Part shown: in pieces, positions 1 through 9,402 of the stretch
How the letters are laid out: each line of letters opens with the position of its first letter
Numbering within the stretch: position 1 is the stretch's first letter
NCBI RefSeq assembly: GCF_042685085.1
Contig: NZ_JBHUMM010000013.1
Location: forward strand, 1 to 64,000
Direction of reading: 5' to 3'
DNA: 64,000 nucleotides
Origin: Marinicrinis sediminis
GTDB lineage: Bacteria > Bacillota > Bacilli > Paenibacillales > KCTC-33676
Notes under the pieces: model-generated
Seen by the model: only the letters and a program-made list of their open reading frames with translations
The model's database searches: none
Told to the model about the DNA's origin: nothing
Program-made: the position numbers and the translations under genes

Positions 1-1548
1 ATCCCGCAATTGCTGGGCGAGCCGTTCGGCTTTTGCGTCCAATTGACGATACGTCAGATGGCGGTTCGCTTCCACAAGCGCCAGCTCATCGGGATACAAC
101 GCTACCTGTTCAGCAAACAGCTCGGGGATCGTCCGGTTCCAGGCCCCACCTGTCCGTTCTGCATCCCGCTTGCCGCTCTCGTTGAACACATGCACAATCT
201 CCCGTCGCTCTTGTTCGGTCAGAAAGTGAAGCTGATCCAGCCGTTCATGGGAACAACTGCTGATCGTCTCAAGCACATGCATATAATGGCGGGCCATTCT
301 CTCCACGCTCGCTTCATGCAAACTGGCGCTGTTGTATTTCACGAGAATATCCAACCCTTGATTCGGCATGATCATGAGGGTGAAATCATAATGGGTTTGT
401 TCATAATCCGCTTCATCCAAAATCTCGAATCCAAGTTTCGGTGAATGTTCTGGCGTGGCTTCTTCTTGCGAAAAGTTCTGAAAAGTCACAATATGATCAA
501 TGAGTGTCCGTTTGGGTGCAGACTGCGCTTGAATATGAGCCAATGGAACGTAATCATACTGCTGACTCTCCATCAGCGACTGCTGTACCTTGTCAAGCAA
601 TTGCCCTACCGTGTCTTGATCCTCTGTGCGGATGCGCAGCGGAATCGTGTTAATGAACAGACCGATCATCTGCTCCACACCTTCGATTTCAGCGGGTCTT
701 CCGGTAGAAACCATCCCGAACACCACATCATTCGTCTGATTGTACGTGCTGAGCAAAAGGCCCCAAGCAGCTTGCATCACGACATTCAGCGTCGTCTGAT
801 GGGTACGCGCCAGTTTCTCCAGACGATCAGCTATTTCTGAAGGGATCACAAATCGCTGCTCGCGATGATCTGTTTGAGGCTTCGCAAGCCGACCCTGCTC
901 TTTCCCGGGAATCCCCCCATACCCTTCATAACCGCTTAAATACTCCGACCAATATGCCATCGCTTCCTGCTTGTCCTGTTGCTCCAGCCATTTGATATAG
1001 TCGGAATAGGGTCTGGCAAACCCCGGGTCAGCCTGATTCTCCTCGATAAGCTGTTCATACAGCTGCATAATTTCCTGTACAATACGCCGTAAACACCAGC
1101 CATCCATCACAATATGGTGGTAGCTCCAAATGAGACGGTATTGCTTTTCCCCGTATATCAGGATGGTTACTCTCATCAGCATGTCCTTGGCCAGATCAAA
1201 TCCGGTCTGTTGATCCTGTTCCATGAAAGCATTCAGACCGCTCTGAAACGCTTCTTCCGAAAGGTCTGACCAATCTTCCACCTGAATGTGAAGCTGCTTT
1301 TCCTTAAACACGATTTGCTTGGGGCTTTTCAATTGTTCATGGTAAAAGTTTGTACGCAAAATATCATATTTCGCAATGAGCAGATTCAGGCACTTCTGCA
1401 GCTTGTCGATGTGAAGCGTTCCCTTGAGCGTGCAGGCAAACTGCTCGAAATAGGCCGAAGAATCCGGTTCCTTCAGTGCATGAAACAGCATGCCTTCCTG
1501 CATGGGTGACAGCGCATGAATCCCTTTCACCTCTCGTTTATTGTTCAT
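1..1548 (-). CDS. NRPS subunit C, 5' part only: C domain and start of an A domain (partial)
   Basis: Third peptide synthetase of the lipopeptide operon. Only its first 516 codons are in the window; the gene continues past the left edge. The ATG follows AGAGGTGAAG. Residues about 10-445 are a condensation domain, with SPMQEGMLFHA near the N-terminus and an intact HHIVMDGW at about 145. From about 470 an adenylation domain begins (LTYRQLDAKAERLA, the A1 region), but its specificity pocket is outside the window. Because subunit B ends in an epimerization domain, this first C domain should accept a D-configured donor (DCL type), and its N-terminus is the expected partner for the C-terminal helix of subunit B. 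How many modules follow and whether a thioesterase closes the line cannot be seen. The NRPS identity is certain; the substrate is unknown. Confidence 0.95.
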   Translation of the reverse strand, partial: MNNKREVKGIHALSPMQEGMLFHALKEPDSSAYFEQFACTLKGTLHIDKLQKCLNLLIAKYDILRTNFYHEQLKSPKQIVFKEKQLHIQVEDWSDLSEEAFQSGLNAFMEQDQQTGFDLAKDMLMRVTILIYGEKQYRLIWSYHHIVMDGWCLRRIVQEIMQLYEQLIEENQADPGFARPYSDYIKWLEQQDKQEAMAYWSEYLSGYEGYGGIPGKEQGRLAKPQTDHREQRFVIPSEIADRLEKLARTHQTTLNVVMQAAWGLLLSTYNQTNDVVFGMVSTGRPAEIEGVEQMIGLFINTIPLRIRTEDQDTVGQLLDKVQQSLMESQQYDYVPLAHIQAQSAPKRTLIDHIVTFQNFSQEEATPEHSPKLGFEILDEADYEQTHYDFTLMIMPNQGLDILVKYNSASLHEASVERMARHYMHVLETISSCSHERLDQLHFLTEQERREIVHVFNESGKRDAERTGGAWNRTIPELFAEQVALYPDELALVEANRHLTYRQLDAKAERLAQQLRD

Positions 1549-1560
1549 CTTCACCTCTCC

Positions 1561-1626
1561 CTATCGGACCCACTGGTCGGATGTCATGATCTGATTCTCG
1601 TCACAGACGAATCCGTATCCTTGCAT
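1561..1626 (-). other. Possible 21-codon micro-ORF bridging subunits B and C
   Basis: The ATG lies 5 nt after the subunit B stop codon and the TAG lies 12 nt before the subunit C start, so the frame spans almost the whole intergenic gap. It has no Shine-Dalgarno of its own and resembles no protein I recognise. It may only help ribosomes pass from one synthetase gene to the next, or may be chance. Confidence 0.2.
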
Positions 1627-1631
1627 CACGG

Positions 1632-4600
1632 TCAGCTGTCATAAAAAGACAATATCGCATCCAACTCTTCAATGGAGACATCCTCTCCGCCTACATCTGA
1701 CGGGGTCATTTCCGTGGTCTCCTTTTCCATGCAATGCTGAATAATCTGCTGCAAACTCTCAATAAAGAGATGACCGATATGAGCGATCGTTCCCGCTGTG
1801 TACTCTCCCTGACTGTAGGTAATAGACAAAGTAAAGACACCGTTTTCCACGATTCCTCCGATATCGAGGGCTACCTCTCGCCTGCTCTCTGGACTTGCCG
1901 TCTGCCCATGAGACAATGGAGACAGCTGGAACACATCCGTTTGAACATCTTCATCAAACTGTCCCAAATAGTTGAACTTGATTTCAGGCTGAAGCTGAAA
2001 GGTCATGTCTGGTTTGTATGCAGCAGGTGTGAGATATTTCAAAATGCCGTAACCTGCCCCCTTTTTGGGTACTCTTCGCAAGCTTTCCTTTACAGATTTC
2101 AACTGATAGGACAGCGACTCGTCATGAGACATATTCAAAATGACAGGGAAGGTGGAGGTAAACCAGCCAATCGTGCGACTCGTATCCAGATCCGTTAATT
2201 CTTCCTCCCGTCCATGTCCTTCCAGACAAACGAGGATCTGTTGACGCGAGGCCCATTTCTTCACAGCCAATCCGATCGCGGTTAACAGCACATCATTGAT
2301 CTCAGTGCGGTATGCGTGATGGACAGGGCCCATCAACAGGCTCGTGTCTGCCATCGGAAGTGCAAAGTGAGCGGTCTGATTATTCAGAACTCGTATATCG
2401 CCGTTATACGTATCCTTTGGCAGAGGCGCCATATCCATCGACTCGACCTCTCTCCAGTAAGCCTGCTCTCGAAGCATTTCGGGACTGGTTGCATAATCCG
2501 AACAGGCCGCTGCCCAGCTCTTGTACGAATCCGTTTTGGGAGGCAATTGAATCGACAGTCCGGATTGAAGCTGTCCATAGGCTGTGGCGAGATCCTCGAA
2601 CAGAATGCGCCAGGAAATGCCGTCCATGACCAGATGATGCACCACGATCAGCAGATGATCGCCTGGTTCCGCTCGAATCAAGCCCAGTTTCACCAAGGGA
2701 CCTTCCTGCAGATTCAGGCTGCTCTGAAGCTGCTGGGTGAAGATGCCGGCTTCTGTCTCCAGATGGGAGGCATGCGGGATGTGCAGCGTCTCCAGTTCAA
2801 ACAAACCGTCACACATTCCCCGATTTTCCTGTACCCACTGGTCATGCTCGATGTGATAAACCATGCGCAGTGCATCATGATGTTCCATGATTCGCGTAAA
2901 TACCGTCTTGAGCATCTCTTCATCAAAACGTTCTCTCGCATGCAGCATAACGGCCTGATTCCAATGATGGGAATGGACAAATGAATGGTCGAAGAACCAG
3001 TGCTGTATCGCCGTCAGCGGCACGTTTCCTGAGACAATGCCTTGGTCGATCTCTCTCCGTACCGAACGGATATAAGGAACCAGATTCTCAATTTGCGGAT
3101 GCTGGAATAAATCTCTCATTTTTAATTGGTAGCCGTGCTGATTCAATCGGGACGTAATCTGAATGGCCTTTATGGAATCGCCGCCCAGCTCAAAGAAATG
3201 ATGGGAAATGCCGATTTTTTCAATCCCCAGCACCTGCTGCCAGATGTCCACCAGCAAGGCTTCAAGCTCATTGCGCGGCTCCACCTGTGCGTGGTCAAGT
3301 CCCAATTTTCGAGCCGGTTCAGGCAGTGCATGCCGATTCACCTTGCCATTTTCCAACAAAGGCAGGTGATCAAGACATACGATATAGGCCGGAATCATAT
3401 ACGCAGGCAAGACATCAGCCAGTTGTTTCTTGAGCTGTACTTCATCCATCTCCTTGCCGGATACGACATAAGCGCACAAATAAGGAGACCCTTCCTTCAC
3501 ATCTTTTGCCACCACAACCGCTTCCAGAATGGACGGCTGTTGCAGCAATACGACCTCGATTTCCTCCAGTTCAATGCGGAAGCCTCTTATTTTCACCTGA
3601 AAGTCTTGTCTGCCGATATATTCAAGCGTACCGTCAGACAGCCATCTCGCCATGTCTCCGGTCCGGTACAACCGCTGCCGCTGTGCTGAAAACGGATCCA
3701 TCATAAAGGATTGCGCCGTACGATCAGCATCATGGATGTAACCCCGACCTACCCCTATACCGGCGACACAGAGCTCACCGACCACGCCAATCGGACAGAG
3801 CTTCATCTGCTGATCGACCACGTACAGCTGATTATTGGGTAAAGGCTTCCCAATGGGAATGGATAGACGAGAAACCGGAGGCCTATGCATCACATACTGA
3901 GTCACATCATCAGAGGCTTCAGCCGGGCCATACGCATTGATCATCGGGATGTCGGGACACAATTCGAACCAGCGCCGGACAAGATTAGGCTTGACCGCTT
4001 CTCCTGTGATCATCAGCGCTTTGAGAGATTCAGATAGCGACGCTTGCAGCTGCTTTCCTTCAATTTCGTCCATCATGACATGCAGATAGGTCGGGACCAC
4101 TTCCAGCAAGGTCACACCATCCTCTATGACGGACTGCGTAAACCGGGCCACGTCCAGCACCCGTTCACTGGAATAAATAACGGTCATGCCGCCAATCGCC
4201 AGTGGGCCAAACAATTGCCATACTGAAATGTCAAAGCATTGATGGGCATTTTGGGCAAATACCCAGCTCTCATCGAGTAAGAGCTCATCCACTTCTGCCA
4301 GAAGATGATTCAACATCCCTTTATGCTCGATCATCACCCCTTTGGGCTTTCCTGTGGAACCAGAGGTGAACAACACATAGGCCAGGTGATCCGGTTGAGG
4401 CTTATCTGAGAGATCCGTAATCTCTTCACATTCCAGCTCCGACTGAACCCGATCCAGACAAATCACCTTGCCGCCCTCATATTCCGTTTCAAGCTGATCG
4501 GCATAGGTCGAAGATGTCAGAAGAAACCGGGCCTGACACTCCTCCAGTATCGTCCTTTTTCGCTGGTCACCTGCTTGGACGTCCATCGGAACATAAGCGC

Positions 4601-7600
4601 CTCCGGCTTTCCATATCGCCAGCACACTGGTCACAAATTCAGGTGAGCGCTCCAGCATCACCGCACAAATGTCTTCACGACGAAGACCGAGACGTTGAAG
4701 GTATCGAGCTAACTGATTCACTTTGCGATTAAGCTGTCCGTACGTGAGGGTCTGCTGCTCACAGCGCAGCACCAGTCGTTCCGGATTTTTGGCTGCCACC
4801 ATTTCAAAACGCTCGCAAAGTGTGCGGTCAAAGGCATAGTCCGCTCGCTTGCCATTGAAATCTTGCAAAATCCGGTTCTTCTCTGATGCTGTCAGCATAT
4901 CGATCTGACCAAGCAACTGTTGAGGGTCAGCGATGAGTTGACTTAATATTTGCAGGTAATGATCGGCCATCGCTTGAACCGTCTCTGCATGGAACAGATC
5001 AGTCCCATATTGCAGATCAAAGTAAAAGGCGTTTTCATCCATAAAGGCATCCAGCATCAGATCAAACTTTGCCACATCATGGTTCATGTTGTACGCGGTG
5101 ATGTTCATGTCATGCAGCTCAAATTCCTGATCCTCTGCCTCAAAAAAACTAAACATCGTGTCAAACAGTGGATTTCTGCTCACATCTCTGGTCATATCCA
5201 GCTGATCCATTAATCGCTCAAATGGATAGTCCTGGTGCGCCATTGCTGTCCAGGTCTGCTCCGCAACTTGTTTGACAAACTGGGCCGCCATCAGATCAGG
5301 TTGCGGGGAGGTTCGAATGGCCAAGGTTTGCACCAGCATGCCAAGCAATGGCTGTACGTCAGGATGCTCCCTGCCTGAAACAGGTGTACCGACAATGATG
5401 TCATGCTGTCCGGAATACTTCATAAGCAGAATATGATAAGCAGCGAACAGAAAGGCAAAAGGGGTTGTTCGCTCTTTCACACAGAATGACCGAATCTTGG
5501 CAGAGAGGTCTTCGTCAGCACGGAACCGGTAGGTTGATCCCCGGAAGCTCTGCACAACGGGTCTTGGACGATCCAGAGGCAGATTCAAGACCGGAAGCTC
5601 CCCTTCAAAAACTTCCAGCCAATACTGCTCAAGCTCCCTGAAGGCTTCCCCTTCCATCCGTTGGTTGTGCCAGGCTGCATAATCCTTGTATTGAATACGC
5701 AGGGCAGGCAATGTTTTTCCCTCGTACAAGGCCATAACTTCCATCAGCATTCGTTTGCCTGATACGCCGTCCGAAATGATGTGATGCATATCCAGGAGCA
5801 GGATCGTTTCCTTCGGAGCCAGCTGCAGCAATTTCATTCGGAACAAAGGGCCTTGATCCAGCTGGAAAGGTTGAATAAAATCACGCATGATTCGATCAGT
5901 CTCTGCTTCACTCGCCTGCTCCAATTGCTCATATTGCAAGTGCCATGCCATCTCTGTATGAATGACCTGCTCAATCTGTCCCTCATTCGAATGAAAGGAG
6001 GTTCGAAGAATTTCATGTCGTTCGATGAGCGCATCGATCACCGCTCGAAAACGCGGTACATCCAGGTTGCCCTGCACATAATAGGCAACCGGCATATTGT
6101 AGGCCGTGCTTTGGCTTTCTTCCAATTCGTGCAAGACGAACAGACGTTTCTGGGATGCACTGACCTCATACGATCCCCGTTTCTCGACAACCGGAATCGG
6201 TGAAGTCGATCCCTTGCCGCGCACACGCAACTCGTCAGACAATGCCGCAATGGTCGGGTATTTGAATATGTCTCTGACAGAGAGCTCGATTTCGCAGGTT
6301 TCATACACTTTCGATACAAGAATGGTGGCTTTGAGCGAATGCCCGCCACATTCAAAAAAATGGGTTTCGATATCTAATCGCTCCGTACCCAGCACCTCCG
6401 ACCAGATATGCAACAGGGCCTGATCCATCGCATTGCGAGGCGGGGTCAGCTTTTCCCCTTGTTGGCTGGTTGGCTTAGGTAGCCGTTTCCGGTCTATTTT
6501 CCCGCTTGTATTGAGCGGCAACTCATCCATCCTAATAAAGTGTGCAGGCACCATATAGGACGGGAGAAGACCTTCGATGTCTGCTTTCAATTGCGCAGGA
6601 GAAAGGTCATGTCGGGACGTGTAATACGCACACAATTGCTTGTCTGCCCGATCGTCGTCCTGGATCACGACCACACTTTCCTTCACTTCCTCATGCTGAA
6701 CCATCTGACTTTCGATCTCCCCTAGTTCAATACGGAAACCTCTTAGCTTCACCTGATGGTCTTTTCTTCCCAAAAATTGCAAATTACCGTCTGGCAGCCA
6801 TTTTCCAAGGTCTCCGGTCCGATACATGCGATCCCTTGAAGTGGACACAAACGGATCATCCAAAAACACGGAACGCGTTCGATCCTCTTCATGCAGATAT
6901 CCCCGCCCTACGGGAATGCCAGCCACGCACAACTCTCCCTGTATGCCAATCGGGCACAGCTTCATATCTGCATCCACGACATACATCCGTACGTTCGGCA
7001 GCGGTTTGCCGATCGGTACCTGTTTAACCCCCTCAGGAGGCTTGTTCATCCGGTATTGGCATGTATCGTCAGAGGCCTCGGCCGGACCGTACGCATTGAT
7101 CATCGGAATGTCAGGACACCACTCAAACCACCGCTGCACAAGCGGAAGGGGCGCTGTCTCCCCCGTGATCAGCAAATGGGTCAGCTGATCCAGCCTGACA
7201 GACTGGGCGTGCATCTCATCCAGCATGACATGTAGATAAGAGGGAACCACCTCCAGCAGCGTGACGTGATCAGCTTGAAGCTGCTGCAAGAATGCACCTG
7301 GCTGCAGGACCCGTTCTTCGGAATAGATGACCGTGGTTCCACCAAGCGTTAAAGCGCCGAACATCTGCCATACGGAGATATCAAAGCAATGGTGGGCATT
7401 CTGTGCAAATACGAGGGTAGCATCCAGGTCCAGCAGCTCCGCTTCTGCCAAGATGTGGTTGACCATGCCCAAATGTTCGATCATGACACCCTTCGGTATC
7501 CCGGTTGAGCCAGACGTAAACAGGCAATAGCATAAGTCATCCAGTCCGATATCCAGACCGGGATTACAGGTCTTCTCTTCAGATAATTCCAGCGCAAGCT

Positions 7601-9368
7601 GATCCAGTCTGATCAGCGTGGCCGATGACCGTTCATCCCACCCCTGCAGGCCCTGATCTCCGTACAGCAATACGCAGGCTGCATTCGCCTGACGCAATAT
7701 GGCCTGTTTTCTTGCGATTGGATGCTGGACATCAAGCGGGATGTAGGCCCCGCCTGCCTTCCATACGCCGAGAATACTTTCTATCATCACCGGGGACCGA
7801 TCCATATGAATGCCGATCAGATCGCCCTTTCTGATCCCTTTTCTAAGCAACATATGTGCGATTCGGTTGGCACCCTCATTGATTTCCTTATATGTATACG
7901 TCACGTCCTCCACCTTCACGGCGATGCGATCAGGATGCTCTCTGGCATGCCGCTCAAAATGCTGGAACGCCGTTTTGTCCAGCTGGTACGAAGCAGGCTG
8001 AGGCTGAAAGGTATGCAGCAATTCCTTTTTCTCTTCACCTGTCAGCAGATCCAGCTCATGCAGCGGTCTGTCCGGTTGTGCCAGCAGCTGAGCGGCCAGT
8101 CTTCTCCAGTGCCCTTCGAGCCTTTTCATAAAGTCCTCATCATACACATGACCATTATACGTGAGCAGCACTTCCAGCTCTTGCTGAGGGAACAGGGTCA
8201 CATCGAGATCATAATTCGTATGTTCATCCATATGGGTCTCTGTCACACGAATGGAAGGAGCAAGGCCCTGCTCGCTAACCACCTGCACATCCATCGGGAC
8301 ATTTTCAAATACCAGCACATGTTGAATCAGTTTGTTTTTCAACGGGGTATGAGACTGAATGTCTGCGATGGAAACATAACTGTAATGATTGGCCTCGAGC
8401 ATGTCGTGATGGATCTTCCCGAGCAGTTCCGTCAACCTCACGTCAGGTTCCATCCGAATTCGCAGCGGTACGGAATTAATAAACAGGCCGACCATCGTCT
8501 CCATACCGGGAAGCTCCGGTGGCCTGCCAGACACTACCGATCCAAACACGATATCATTCGAACCGTTATATTTCCGAAGCAGCAGTCCCCATAGCGCATG
8601 CATCACCGTACTGAGGGTAACCTCATGCGTGGCAGCCAGCTTCTCAAGACCTTCGGTCGTTTCACGGTCAAAGGCAAAACCGTGTCTTCGGTAAACATAT
8701 GACGTTTCCGGCTTCTGCAACAGCTGCGGAGGAACCACAGACGATTCCTCCACACCATCCAGATAGTCCTTCCAGTAATCCAGCGCCTGTTCCTGATCCT
8801 GTTCCTCCAGCCAAGTAAAATAATCACTGTACGGGTACACGGGGCCCAGCTTCGCAGGCTCCATCTTTTCCAGTGACGTATAAAAGGCGAACAGATCCTT
8901 GGCCAGCAAACTCAGACACCAGCCATCCATCAGTATATGATGGAAGCTCCAGACGATCTGATACGCCTCATCCGTCAGTTTGAACACTCGCATCCGAAGC
9001 AGTCTGTCTTCCTCCAGATCAAAGCCATGTCGCTGGTCGTCCCGCTTATACTGATTGATCCACTCTATTTGTTCGGATGCATGCAGATGCGAGAGATTGG
9101 TGTAGGAGATGGTCGTGCTGCGCTCTCTGAACACAACCTGCAAAGGCTGATCGACTTCTTTGGATACAAATGCCGTACGCAATACATCATAGCGGGCGAT
9201 CAACAAATTCAAACTTTTCTCCAGAAGATGGATCTGAAGATTCCCTTCCACCCTCAGACTGACCTGTTCCACATATGCCGATGAATCGGTGTCCAGCAAG
9301 GCATGAAAAAGCATTCCTTCCTGCATGGGCGTGAGCGGATATACATTTTGAATTTCCTGGACACTCAT
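1632..9368 (-). CDS. NRPS subunit B: C-A-PCP-C-A-PCP-E, two DIWE-type A domains
   Basis: Dimodular peptide synthetase of about 2578 residues. Order: C (about 1-440, HHILMDGW near 142), A (about 465-965), PCP with GGHS (Ser1011), C (about 1055-1490, HHIISDG near 1200), A (about 1515-2015), PCP with GGDS (Ser2065), E (about 2115-2550, with HHLVMDGISWR, EGHGRE and NYLGQF). GrsA alignment of the pockets gives DIWELTADDK and DIWEMTADDK. I recall this type as 2,4-diaminobutyrate-activating in Pseudomonas pyoverdine and syringomycin synthetases; the acidic pocket fits a basic side chain. The E domain predicts that the second residue becomes D. The C-terminus (LDAILSFYDS) looks like a donor docking helix. 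The start chosen is the ATG at 9368, preceded by AAAGGA; an upstream TTG is less likely. The gap to subunit A is 33 nt. The two A domains are very alike, suggesting duplication or conversion. Confidence 0.96.
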   Translation of the reverse strand: MSVQEIQNVYPLTPMQEGMLFHALLDTDSSAYVEQVSLRVEGNLQIHLLEKSLNLLIARYDVLRTAFVSKEVDQPLQVVFRERSTTISYTNLSHLHASEQIEWINQYKRDDQRHGFDLEEDRLLRMRVFKLTDEAYQIVWSFHHILMDGWCLSLLAKDLFAFYTSLEKMEPAKLGPVYPYSDYFTWLEEQDQEQALDYWKDYLDGVEESSVVPPQLLQKPETSYVYRRHGFAFDRETTEGLEKLAATHEVTLSTVMHALWGLLLRKYNGSNDIVFGSVVSGRPPELPGMETMVGLFINSVPLRIRMEPDVRLTELLGKIHHDMLEANHYSYVSIADIQSHTPLKNKLIQHVLVFENVPMDVQVVSEQGLAPSIRVTETHMDEHTNYDLDVTLFPQQELEVLLTYNGHVYDEDFMKRLEGHWRRLAAQLLAQPDRPLHELDLLTGEEKKELLHTFQPQPASYQLDKTAFQHFERHAREHPDRIAVKVEDVTYTYKEINEGANRIAHMLLRKGIRKGDLIGIHMDRSPVMIESILGVWKAGGAYIPLDVQHPIARKQAILRQANAACVLLYGDQGLQGWDERSSATLIRLDQLALELSEEKTCNPGLDIGLDDLCYCLFTSGSTGIPKGVMIEHLGMVNHILAEAELLDLDATLVFAQNAHHCFDISVWQMFGALTLGGTTVIYSEERVLQPGAFLQQLQADHVTLLEVVPSYLHVMLDEMHAQSVRLDQLTHLLITGETAPLPLVQRWFEWCPDIPMINAYGPAEASDDTCQYRMNKPPEGVKQVPIGKPLPNVRMYVVDADMKLCPIGIQGELCVAGIPVGRGYLHEEDRTRSVFLDDPFVSTSRDRMYRTGDLGKWLPDGNLQFLGRKDHQVKLRGFRIELGEIESQMVQHEEVKESVVVIQDDDRADKQLCAYYTSRHDLSPAQLKADIEGLLPSYMVPAHFIRMDELPLNTSGKIDRKRLPKPTSQQGEKLTPPRNAMDQALLHIWSEVLGTERLDIETHFFECGGHSLKATILVSKVYETCEIELSVRDIFKYPTIAALSDELRVRGKGSTSPIPVVEKRGSYEVSASQKRLFVLHELEESQSTAYNMPVAYYVQGNLDVPRFRAVIDALIERHEILRTSFHSNEGQIEQVIHTEMAWHLQYEQLEQASEAETDRIMRDFIQPFQLDQGPLFRMKLLQLAPKETILLLDMHHIISDGVSGKRMLMEVMALYEGKTLPALRIQYKDYAAWHNQRMEGEAFRELEQYWLEVFEGELPVLNLPLDRPRPVVQSFRGSTYRFRADEDLSAKIRSFCVKERTTPFAFLFAAYHILLMKYSGQHDIIVGTPVSGREHPDVQPLLGMLVQTLAIRTSPQPDLMAAQFVKQVAEQTWTAMAHQDYPFERLMDQLDMTRDVSRNPLFDTMFSFFEAEDQEFELHDMNITAYNMNHDVAKFDLMLDAFMDENAFYFDLQYGTDLFHAETVQAMADHYLQILSQLIADPQQLLGQIDMLTASEKNRILQDFNGKRADYAFDRTLCERFEMVAAKNPERLVLRCEQQTLTYGQLNRKVNQLARYLQRLGLRREDICAVMLERSPEFVTSVLAIWKAGGAYVPMDVQAGDQRKRTILEECQARFLLTSSTYADQLETEYEGGKVICLDRVQSELECEEITDLSDKPQPDHLAYVLFTSGSTGKPKGVMIEHKGMLNHLLAEVDELLLDESWVFAQNAHQCFDISVWQLFGPLAIGGMTVIYSSERVLDVARFTQSVIEDGVTLLEVVPTYLHVMMDEIEGKQLQASLSESLKALMITGEAVKPNLVRRWFELCPDIPMINAYGPAEASDDVTQYVMHRPPVSRLSIPIGKPLPNNQLYVVDQQMKLCPIGVVGELCVAGIGVGRGYIHDADRTAQSFMMDPFSAQRQRLYRTGDMARWLSDGTLEYIGRQDFQVKIRGFRIELEEIEVVLLQQPSILEAVVVAKDVKEGSPYLCAYVVSGKEMDEVQLKKQLADVLPAYMIPAYIVCLDHLPLLENGKVNRHALPEPARKLGLDHAQVEPRNELEALLVDIWQQVLGIEKIGISHHFFELGGDSIKAIQITSRLNQHGYQLKMRDLFQHPQIENLVPYIRSVRREIDQGIVSGNVPLTAIQHWFFDHSFVHSHHWNQAVMLHARERFDEEMLKTVFTRIMEHHDALRMVYHIEHDQWVQENRGMCDGLFELETLHIPHASHLETEAGIFTQQLQSSLNLQEGPLVKLGLIRAEPGDHLLIVVHHLVMDGISWRILFEDLATAYGQLQSGLSIQLPPKTDSYKSWAAACSDYATSPEMLREQAYWREVESMDMAPLPKDTYNGDIRVLNNQTAHFALPMADTSLLMGPVHHAYRTEINDVLLTAIGLAVKKWASRQQILVCLEGHGREEELTDLDTSRTIGWFTSTFPVILNMSHDESLSYQLKSVKESLRRVPKKGAGYGILKYLTPAAYKPDMTFQLQPEIKFNYLGQFDEDVQTDVFQLSPLSHGQTASPESRREVALDIGGIVENGVFTLSITYSQGEYTAGTIAHIGHLFIESLQQIIQHCMEKETTEMTPSDVGGEDVSIEELDAILSFYDS

Positions 9369-9372
9369 AGGT

Positions 9373-9402
9373 TCACATCCTTTCCGTATCAAGGTATGAC
9401 AT
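9373..9402 (-). other. Possible 9-codon micro-ORF bridging subunits A and B
   Basis: Its ATG overlaps the subunit A stop codon (TAATG) and its TGA lies 4 nt before the subunit B ATG, running through the subunit B ribosome-binding site. This geometry would suit termination-reinitiation coupling between the two synthetase genes. The peptide itself is unremarkable and may not matter. Confidence 0.2.
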
